From positions 1-8,580 of the forward strand of contig NZ_RIZI01000099.1 in assembly GCF_003721225.1 (NCBI RefSeq): 8,580 nt of DNA. The letters run 5' to 3'. The translations under genes and the position numbers were made by a program. Every line of letters starts with the position of its first letter. Position 1 is the first letter of the stretch. This DNA comes from Acidithiobacillus sulfuriphilus. GTDB lineage: Bacteria; Pseudomonadota; Gammaproteobacteria; Acidithiobacillales; Acidithiobacillaceae. Below are positions 1 to 3,513 of the stretch, in pieces. Below the pieces are notes generated by a model. That model made no database searches and was not told the origin of the DNA. It saw nothing but the letters and a program-made list of their open reading frames with translations.

Positions 1-670
1 GCGCCAAATGCCGCACAAGGTCGCCAGCTATTTTCGGCACCCTGCCGCCCGCTACGCCATGTCGGATATTTAAGGGCCGGGTTAATAAGCCTGCCGGTTG
101 CAGTTGTCGTAGTTGTGCAGTGTTGCTCTGTGATACTCGGGTATGGTCCGATTTTGTTCCGATAACTTGACCCCCCTCCCCTCCGCGCCTGGCGGCGTTG
201 GCGTTGGCGTTGGCGGGGTGGTCATCGAGGAAGGCGATGGCCCCCAGGCGATAGAGAACGTCCGCCTTTTCGCCGGCGGGCGCCGCATGGCCCACGCACA
301 CCACGCGCTTCGCGGGGATCAGCCCGGCCAGGGATTTCGCCCGGGCCGCCTCGTGACGGGGGTCGATGCTCGTCACCGCCCACACCTGGCAGCCCAAGTC
401 CTCCAGGGCGTACACCAGGTCTTGCGCATGGTCATAGAGCGGCATGGTGCCCCATCGGCCGTCGTGGCCATCCCCATGGAAAGCCCTCCAGACGGCGTCC
501 ACTTCCTTGCTGGTCAATCCGTACCGGACGCCCAGGCTGTGCCGCTCGTTCGCCTTGTCCATGGGCCGGCCCAGAACCTCGCAGGCGCAGTCCGCCCAAT
601 GCGTCTCGAAATCTCCGAGAACGCCGTCCACGTCGAGGGCGACAATCGGATCGTTAGCGCGGATCCTCAT
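1..670 (-). CDS. HAD-superfamily phosphatase / 5'(3')-deoxyribonucleotidase-like, 3' end beyond window
   Basis: Read on the minus strand from ATG at 668-670, the frame stays open for 223 codons to the left edge. An AAGGAGG ribosome site (677-683) lies 6 nt before the ATG, which fixes the start. Residues 11-17 (ALDVDGV) carry the HAD motif I with nucleophile D13 and D15; residues 98-102 (AVTSI) fit motif II; residues 147-151 (FLDDH) fit the metal-binding motif IV acidic pair D149/D150. This order and spacing suit the small NT5C-like HAD phosphatases often found in phages and plasmids, which would dephosphorylate nucleotides; the substrate is not determinable here. Such proteins are normally about 180 aa, so the tail after residue 155 is suspicious. 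It begins with an (Ala-Asn)3 run coded by a hexanucleotide repeat (197-214) and then becomes unlike the family. A 1-nt shift near the C6 run at 171-176 would give a shorter end stopping at 82-84. Confidence 0.72.
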   Translation of the reverse strand, partial: MRIRANDPIVALDVDGVLGDFETHWADCACEVLGRPMDKANERHSLGVRYGLTSKEVDAVWRAFHGDGHDGRWGTMPLYDHAQDLVYALEDLGCQVWAVTSIDPRHEAARAKSLAGLIPAKRVVCVGHAAPAGEKADVLYRLGAIAFLDDHPANANANAARRGGEGGQVIGTKSDHTRVSQSNTAQLRQLQPAGLLTRPLNIRHGVAGGRVPKIAGDLVRHLA

Positions 671-699
671 GCCGACCCTCCTTGTTTTTCCAGGTTTCC

Positions 700-865
700 T
701 TACAGACGCCGCCGCTCGGCCAGGGTGGACTCCAGTTGGTCGGCCAGGCGGAATACCCGCTGGGCGGCGGGATGGTGCGACCGGCTGCACCCCGCGCAGA
801 GATCCGCTATGCGGGCCTGGTGCGCGACCGGATGATGAATGCTTGGCGTTGCCCCTGGCCGTCAT
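700..865 (-). pseudogene. Probable frameshifted micro-gene (about 54 codons)
   Basis: An ATG at 863-865 (minus) follows an AAAGGA-like ribosome site at normal distance and begins MTARGNAKH. A second frame then reads protein-like to a TAA at 700-702, ending in ADQLESTLAERRRL just before the ribosome site of the HAD gene. The second frame has no ATG or GTG of its own after its upstream stop at 862-864. Removing one T in the stretch CATTCATCATCC (about 830-842) joins the two frames into one product with a His run and a CxxC pair (DLCAGCSRSHHPAAQRV). The 3' end of the neighbouring DUF2958-like gene overlaps it. No family is recognised. It could be a sequencing error, a real disruption or a coincidence of codon bias. 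Confidence 0.35.
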
Positions 866-1145
866 GGTCTGTATCCTTTTCGGTGATGTACCAGTCCCAG
901 GATGTGGTGAAGTAGTGCAGGTGGGCCACGGCGTCCTTGCCCTGGCCGTCGGTTTCGTAGGACTTGGGCATGGTGGCGATGATGCCGGCGATTTCCACGG
1001 CCTTGGCCCGGAACCATTGCCTTTCTTCGCTGCTTCGGCAGCTATCGGCAAGCATGTCGATCTGCGCCCGGCCCAGGAAGTCATGCAGGGTGGGGAAGGC
1101 TTCGGCGGCGTCGCGGAGGCTGTAGGTCTTGATGGTGTTGTTCAT
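807..1145 (-). CDS. Small plasmid/phage-type protein, DUF2958-like, apparently altered C-terminus
   Basis: This is a 112-aa protein on the minus strand. Its ATG at 1143-1145 is preceded by AGGAG (1155-1159) at 9 nt; an open frame extends further upstream but looks non-coding there. The N-terminal half (FPTLHDFLGRAQIDMLADSC) and the centre (ATMPKSYETDGQGKDAVAHL, then DWYITEKD) resemble small proteins common on proteobacterial plasmids and integrative elements, whose family ends with a QAFG..ELGYI..EL stretch as in DUF2958. Here the resemblance stops after GQRQAF and the protein ends within nine residues (IIRSRTRPA). It therefore lacks roughly the last 30-40 residues expected. No biochemical function is established for this group as far as I know. 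It probably forms a minus-strand unit with the micro-gene and HAD gene downstream. Family assignment is from memory of sequence pattern only. Confidence 0.6.
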   Translation of the reverse strand: MNNTIKTYSLRDAAEAFPTLHDFLGRAQIDMLADSCRSSEERQWFRAKAVEIAGIIATMPKSYETDGQGKDAVAHLHYFTTSWDWYITEKDTDHDGQGQRQAFIIRSRTRPA

Positions 1146-1559
1146 GGTGTTGTTCTCCTGTGCGTAGGGTAGAGTTCGGCCAAATGCCTGCTCTTGTTGA
1201 GCCCCTCTAGCCCAGCGGCAATGAGCGATTCCTTTTGAGAGGTACGCGATTGTGGCCCTCCCCGTTGCCGGTTTGGTGCCTGTCCTGCTCCCGCTTTCGC
1301 CTTCCTCACCCAAGCAGGGGAGGCGAAAGAAAGGGAGTGGGACGGGCACTGGCTGCGGGGGTGGCCGCGTGGCATGGATGGCTGGTATGGAAGGCTTTTC
1401 CGTCTCCCGCACCGGCACGGATAGCGGGGCGTGACTGACGAAGGAAGGCGCGGCTTGCGGTGGCGGGGCGACGCTGGAGAGTCCGTTATTGCAGAGACAT
1501 GGCCGCTATACGTGGGTATCATCACAACTTGCCGAAGGTCGGACATTTTAGAGGAAGCC
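1146..1559. other. Non-coding gap between divergent genes
   Basis: This 414-bp region separates the minus-strand DUF2958-like gene from the plus-strand membrane protein gene. Open frames cross it on both strands, but none has family resemblance together with a good ribosome site; they read as Pro/Arg/Gly-rich shadow translations. The region holds the AGGAG ribosome site of the left gene (1155-1159), a 74-nt imperfect hairpin (1276-1349) and the GAGGA site of the right gene (1551-1555). I could not find a convincing -35/-10 pair for either gene. Confidence 0.6.
1276..1349. repeat. Long imperfect inverted repeat / hairpin
   Basis: Bases 1276-1292 pair with 1333-1349 over 17 positions (14 Watson-Crick, 3 G-U/T). 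After a 1/3-nt internal loop, 1294-1306 pair with 1317-1329 over 13 more. The loop is 1307-1316. No T-run follows on either strand, so it is not a standard terminator. It would lie in the long leader of the minus-strand DUF2958-like gene if transcription starts further right. It may be a leader RNA element or the remnant of a small palindromic mobile element. Confidence 0.7.
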
Positions 1560-1898
1560 ATGCCCAGACGTCGCAACACATCCCTCGTCGAGGATTTGCT
1601 CAACATGGCGTCACGAATCCCCTGGTGGATGGACGCGATAGTGGCAGCCTTATCCTATATTGGACTGCACTTGCTGTACGTCCATCTGGGCCGATTAACG
1701 GCCTTTCCGCCGCCTGTCCCCAAGTCTGGCGTAAACCCGCTTACTGCCGCCACCTCAGCAGTACACAGCGCCTTTGGCCATGCATGGATAATCGTAGGTA
1801 GGATCTTTTCCGGAGTCTTCCAGTATGCCATGCCGGTGCTTTTCGTTCTGGGAGGCATAGTGTCGCTGGTCACGAACCAATGGACAGCCAAAAAGTGA
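1560..1898 (+). CDS. Two-helix membrane protein, like the N-terminal module of Mrr-type restriction endonucleases
   Basis: This is a 112-aa protein. The ATG at 1560 is chosen because GAGGA (1551-1555) lies 4-5 nt upstream and because MPRRRNTSLVEDLL matches the start of a known family; the longer open frame from 1431 adds only unlikely sequence. That family begins M-x-RRRKTSP-x-EDL, has PWW before a first membrane helix, a short linker and a GQY-LP-containing second helix, and normally continues into an Mrr-type PD-(D/E)XK nuclease domain. Here helix 1 is about residues 24-43 after IPWWM. Helix 2 is about 75-106 and contains FQYAMPVLFVLGG. The protein then ends with NQWTAKK and a stop. No nuclease sequence follows. 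It is either a truncated relic or an independent membrane module. The family link is from recalled pattern and is moderately certain. Confidence 0.62.
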   Translation: MPRRRNTSLVEDLLNMASRIPWWMDAIVAALSYIGLHLLYVHLGRLTAFPPPVPKSGVNPLTAATSAVHSAFGHAWIIVGRIFSGVFQYAMPVLFVLGGIVSLVTNQWTAKK

Positions 1899-1911
1899 AA
1901 CCAGGTGTCGC

Positions 1912-1939
1912 GGCTGGTCCTGTCACTGTGACAGGAGCC
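1912..1939. promoter_or_regulatory. Perfect 8-1-8 palindrome, possible operator or hairpin
   Basis: CCTGTCAC (1919-1926), one T, then GTGACAGG (1928-1935) form a perfect inverted repeat. GGCT (1912-1915) and AGCC (1936-1939) can extend it across a 3-nt bulge. It lies 21 bp after the stop of the membrane-protein gene and 40 bp before the -35 box of the DUF1640 gene. It could act as a terminator stem (without T-run) or as a protein-binding site. The layout equals that of the RHH operator at 2691-2707, but the bases differ. Confidence 0.5.
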
Positions 1940-1956
1940 GTCCACAAGGCCGTGGG

Positions 1957-1973
1957 GTTGCACCCTGCAAGGG
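1957..1973 (+). repeat. 17-bp repeat GTTGCACCCTGCAAGGG, copy 1
   Basis: This is an exact copy of 2793-2809. It contains the palindrome TTGCA-CCC-TGCAA and also CCCT-GCA-AGGG. It directly abuts the -35 box of the DUF1640 promoter, so it may be a regulatory site there. Confidence 0.65.
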
Positions 1974-1974
1974 T

Positions 1975-2003
1975 TTGTGGGTAAGGCGGGGAACGGCTAC
2001 ACT
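1975..2003 (+). promoter_or_regulatory. Sigma70-type promoter of the DUF1640 gene, leaderless
   Basis: TTGTGG (1975-1980) and TACACT (1998-2003) are separated by exactly 17 bp. Transcription would start near 2010, the first base of the DUF1640 ATG. No Shine-Dalgarno sequence is visible before that ATG, in agreement with a leaderless message. Confidence 0.5.
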
Positions 2004-2009
2004 TGCATC

Positions 2010-2261
2010 ATGGCAACGCTCACTTTCGACACCCTGAAATTCGCCAACAAGCTCAAGGCGGCGGGGCTTCCGCCAGACCAGGCGGAAGCTCAGGCGGAGG
2101 CTTTGGCGGAAGTCATCGAACTGAACATCCAGGACCTGGTGACGAAGGATGACCTCACCGCCTCCCTCAAGGACCTGGAACAACGCCTGATCATCAAGCT
2201 GGGGGGCATGATGGTCGTCGCCGTGGGCGTCATCGTCGCGCTGGTGAAATTTATCGCCTGA
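2010..2261 (+). CDS. DUF1640-type coiled-coil protein with C-terminal membrane anchor
   Basis: This is an 83-aa protein. The start MATLTFDTLKFANKLKAAG matches the common opening of bacterial DUF1640/CCDC90-like small proteins (TLTFDT-x-KF, then a helix with AG-x-P...QAEA). Residues 20-62 are predicted helical with heptad-like spacing and include TKDDL, the segment that usually introduces the coiled coil. Residues 64-83 (GGMMVVAVGVIVALVKFIA) form one membrane helix at the very C-terminus, so the coiled coil should face the cytoplasm as a tail-anchored protein. The coiled coil is shorter than in most members. An in-frame ATG at 1977 would add 11 unlikely residues and place the start inside the -35 box, so 2010 is preferred. 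The function of the bacterial family is not settled; copies are often found on plasmids and genomic islands. Confidence 0.75.
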   Translation: MATLTFDTLKFANKLKAAGLPPDQAEAQAEALAEVIELNIQDLVTKDDLTASLKDLEQRLIIKLGGMMVVAVGVIVALVKFIA

Positions 2262-2359
2262 TCTCCGCTCCGCCTGCATCTTGGCGGATCAGGCGGTCGA
2301 CGCCGCCGGGGTTGCGGTCGCTGGCGCTCCCTCTCACCCCGTTGCGTCTTAGACATAAC

Positions 2360-2425
2360 GGGCAAACCTCACTGGTCCAAAACGGGATGCAACCGCATCC
2401 CCCGTGCAAGGCATTCCGTTTGCCC
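2360..2425. repeat. Nested inverted repeats downstream of the DUF1640 and RHH genes
   Basis: GGGCAAAC (2360-2367) pairs with GTTTGCCC (2418-2425). Inside, GGGATGC (2384-2390) pairs with GCATCCC (2395-2401) around the loop AACC. The structure lies between the convergent 3' ends of the DUF1640 gene (plus) and the RHH gene (minus), where a bidirectional terminator is expected, although no T-run follows. Confidence 0.45.
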
Positions 2426-2443
2426 ATAATCAGCAGGAATTCG

Positions 2444-2650
2444 TTACACTGGTACGGTTTTCTCCAGCAGTTTTATCGCCGCCTCGACCGCCTCCCGCTT
2501 GGTCCAGCCGGTCGCCTGGACGATGCGGTCCAGCCCAGCGGCCGCCTGCGCGTTGACCAGGACTTGCAGGCGGGTCAGCAACAGCCCGTCCGGGTCTCTC
2601 ATCGCCCGGTCCCGGTACTCCCTTTGCCTCTGTGCGGCGGTTTTGCCCAT
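2444..2650 (-). CDS. Ribbon-helix-helix (CopG/Arc-like) transcriptional regulator
   Basis: This 68-aa minus-strand protein has a basic N-terminal arm (KTAAQRQREYRDRAMRD, residues 3-19) that resembles the KTAAERQR-x-YR opening of small plasmid-borne regulators. A probable beta-strand follows at 27-33 (RLQVLVN), then helix A at 35-47, a turn at G48-W49 and helix B at 50-65 (TKREAVEAAIKLLEKT). That order is the ribbon-helix-helix fold, in which two strands of a dimer insert in the DNA major groove. The ATG at 2648-2650 follows a weak AAAGGGG ribosome site. The gene has its own promoter with a perfect palindrome in the spacer (2683-2711) and is shielded upstream by a terminator (2739-2764). It is therefore very likely a self-repressed single-gene unit. 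No toxin partner is adjacent on its strand. Target genes other than itself are unknown. Confidence 0.75.
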   Translation of the reverse strand: MGKTAAQRQREYRDRAMRDPDGLLLTRLQVLVNAQAAAGLDRIVQATGWTKREAVEAAIKLLEKTVPV

Positions 2651-2682
2651 GGCGTGCCCCTTTCTAATCGTACCATAACGAT

Positions 2683-2711
2683 AGGATAAGCCGTTACAGT
2701 GTAACGGTCAA
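2683..2711 (-). promoter_or_regulatory. Promoter of the RHH gene with built-in operator
   Basis: On the minus strand, TTGACC (2706-2711) and TATCCT (2683-2688) are separated by exactly 17 bp (2689-2705). The perfect palindrome CCGTTACA-G-TGTAACGG (2691-2707) fills the spacer and touches the -35 box. A dimer bound there would block RNA polymerase, as in typical RHH autoregulation. The 10-mer CAGTGTAACG recurs on the minus strand at the 3' end of the gene, across its stop codon (2442-2451). Confidence 0.72.
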
Positions 2712-2738
2712 GCTCAGCCGCACCCAGGGCGGGACGGT

Positions 2739-2764
2739 AAAAAGCCCCATCACTTGGATGGGGC
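2739..2764 (-). terminator. Rho-independent terminator, minus strand
   Basis: On the minus strand, GCCCCATC (2757-2764) pairs with GATGGGGC (2744-2751) in an 8-bp perfect stem with a 5-nt loop, followed directly by TTTTT (2739-2743). It would stop right-to-left transcription before the RHH promoter. No minus-strand gene is visible to its right within about 300 bp, so it either insulates the regulator or belongs to an unrecognised RNA in 2765-3027. Confidence 0.72.
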
Positions 2765-2792
2765 AAACTTCCCTGATGGGGGAAGGAGCGTT

Positions 2793-2809
2793 GTTGCACC
2801 CTGCAAGGG
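2793..2809 (+). repeat. 17-bp repeat GTTGCACCCTGCAAGGG, copy 2
   Basis: This is an exact copy of 1957-1973. Here the flank adds CAAC (2810-2813), so GTTG and CCCT pair with AGGG and CAAC around the triplet GCA, giving an 8-bp stem with a CA bulge. No promoter with good spacing follows this copy. Confidence 0.65.
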
Positions 2810-2940
2810 CAACCGCTGCGCTAATCGCGTACTGGCTCGGCCATCAGGGGCACACGGGGATTGCGCAAAGCCTGTCCACCCCCGGGGGAAAGCCCAGGCC
2901 ATGGCGCTCGCACTGCCCTGGTCGCGGCTTACGGGATATC

Positions 2941-2983
2941 CCGCCGCCAAAGACCGCACAGCAGTGCGGCAGCCTGGCGGCGG
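2941..2983. repeat. Compound stem-loop upstream of the DsbA/GapR-like gene
   Basis: CCGCCGCCA (2941-2949) pairs perfectly with TGGCGGCGG (2975-2983). Inside, CCGCAC (2954-2959) pairs with GTGCGG (2964-2969) around the loop AGCA. The two stems are separated by a 4/5-nt internal loop. No T-run follows on either strand. The structure ends 45 bp before the TTG start of the next gene and could sit in its leader. Confidence 0.6.
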
Positions 2984-3027
2984 CTCGTGAACCCCTGTCT
3001 CTCCGCCATGGACAGACGAGGTGAAAT

Positions 3028-3297
3028 TTGGAACTGGACCACAGGGCCCGCGAGGCCATCGAGGACATCATCAATCGCCGGGAGGGAATCGCCTCCATGC
3101 AATCCCAACTCAAAGAGGACATCAAGGCCGTGGCCGCGTATCTGGCCGTGAAGCCGGCACAGGTGAGCAGGATCATCGGCCTGGTGGAACGGGAGCGGGC
3201 CAAAGGGGATGTGCTCGATGCCGAGCGGGATGTCATCGATGCGGCCGCATCACTGATCCCCCTCATGGGCCAGGAAGCATTGAAGGCCACGGGATAA
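3028..3297 (+). CDS. Small helical protein, GapR/phage DsbA-like putative DNA-binding
   Basis: This is an 89-aa protein starting at TTG. GAGGTG (3018-3023) lies 4 nt before it, while the first in-frame ATG (codon 24) would remove the first helix and has no ribosome site. The protein is nearly all helix and charged. A leading helix (HRAREAIEDIINRREGIASM) is followed by QLKEDIKAVAAYLAVKPAQV, then a helix with SRIIGLVERERAKGDVLDAE. This layout, a long helix, 'K-x-DIK...', a short loop, then 'x-R-I-I-x-L' and an acidic helix, resembles T4 DsbA-type late-transcription accessory proteins in phages. It is also reminiscent of GapR/DUF2312 nucleoid proteins. A role in double-stranded DNA binding is inferred from that pattern only. 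The gene stands alone, with a strong hairpin 9 bp after its stop. Confidence 0.6.
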   Translation: MELDHRAREAIEDIINRREGIASMQSQLKEDIKAVAAYLAVKPAQVSRIIGLVERERAKGDVLDAERDVIDAAASLIPLMGQEALKATG

Positions 3298-3305
3298 ATG
3301 GAACG

Positions 3306-3341
3306 GGATTCGCCTCATCCCATCACGCTGGAGGCGAATCC
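3306..3341 (+). terminator. Stem-loop after the DsbA/GapR-like gene
   Basis: GGATTCGCCTC (3306-3316) pairs perfectly over 11 bp with GAGGCGAATCC (3331-3341) around a 14-nt loop. It begins 9 bp after the stop codon. No T-run follows (the next bases are GGGGGATGTCCTT), so termination may be weak. Its position still makes 3'-end formation or mRNA stabilisation the simplest role. Confidence 0.45.
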
Positions 3342-3383
3342 GGGGGATGTCCTTATCCGGCATGCCGGCCGGCCACTGGTTCC

Positions 3384-3447
3384 TTAACGGTCCATAAACG
3401 ATAGATGTGCGATAATACAACTATTCTTATGTAATAAATTATATAAT
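3384..3447 (+). promoter_or_regulatory. Promoter region of the polysaccharide operon (copy A)
   Basis: A perfect -10 TATAAT (3442-3447) lies 51 bp before the start codon. At the expected -35 position (about 3419-3424) only AACTAT is found, so an activator is likely. The best conserved part upstream is TTAACGG (3384-3390) followed by ATAAACGATAG (3394-3404), two similar half-sites about 11 bp apart, roughly one helical turn. They are centred about 55-65 bp upstream of the inferred transcription start. The same arrangement precedes the adhesin gene at 6463-6527. Confidence 0.6.
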
Positions 3448-3513
3448 AGATTGATTAAATAATGAATTTTAACTCTCACCGCAATAGGGATGGACCGCAT
3501 GCGTGCCGCAATG
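3384..3513 (+). repeat. Duplicated promoter-leader-start cassette, copy A
   Basis: This block aligns along its length with 6463-6596. Strong segments are 3384-3414 (about 26 of 31 identical), 3438-3456 around the -10 box (17 of 19), 3461-3476 (14 of 16) and 3495-3511 across the start codon (16 of 17). It continues into the first codons (MRAAMKP against MRTAKKP). The two blocks lie 3.08 kb apart in the same orientation. Confidence 0.75.

Larger units (their letters stand above)
2765..3027. other. Structure-rich non-coding stretch
   Basis: I find no convincing gene here; open frames on both strands are short and without resemblance. The stretch holds many inverted repeats. CCCTGATGG (2771-2779) pairs with CCATCAGGG (2841-2849), enclosing repeat copy 2 (2793-2809). 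CCCCCGGGGG lies at 2879-2888, GGGATATCCC at 2933-2942 and a compound hairpin at 2941-2983. The last bases hold the GAGGTG ribosome site of the next gene. A structured RNA read leftward into the terminator at 2739-2764, or a relic of a plasmid origin or transfer site, are open possibilities. Confidence 0.5.

Noticed and set aside
143..1172. Long plus-strand open frames (143-835 and 444-1172)
   Set aside because: They lie opposite the HAD and DUF2958-like genes, lack ribosome sites and family resemblance, and show the Arg/Pro/Gly composition of GC-rich shadow frames.
1485..1530. Promoter for the membrane-protein gene (TTGCAG with TATACG or TACGTG)
   Set aside because: The spacing is only 12-14 bp, too short for a sigma70 promoter.
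1142..1606. Minus-strand frame and the 5' extension of the DUF2958-like frame to 1418
   Set aside because: The translation is low-complexity Pro/Arg/Ser sequence across the hairpin region, and the AGGAG-ATG at 1145 explains the real start.
1957..2983. Integron attC sites or a CRISPR array in the repeat-rich part
   Set aside because: No attC core sites or integrase were seen, and there are only two copies of the 17-bp repeat, 836 bp apart, without regular spacers.
3021..3404. Plus-strand frame overlapping the DsbA/GapR-like gene
   Set aside because: It crosses two genes' regulatory features and reads as Gly/Arg/His shadow sequence; the TTG frame at 3028 has the coherent helical protein.
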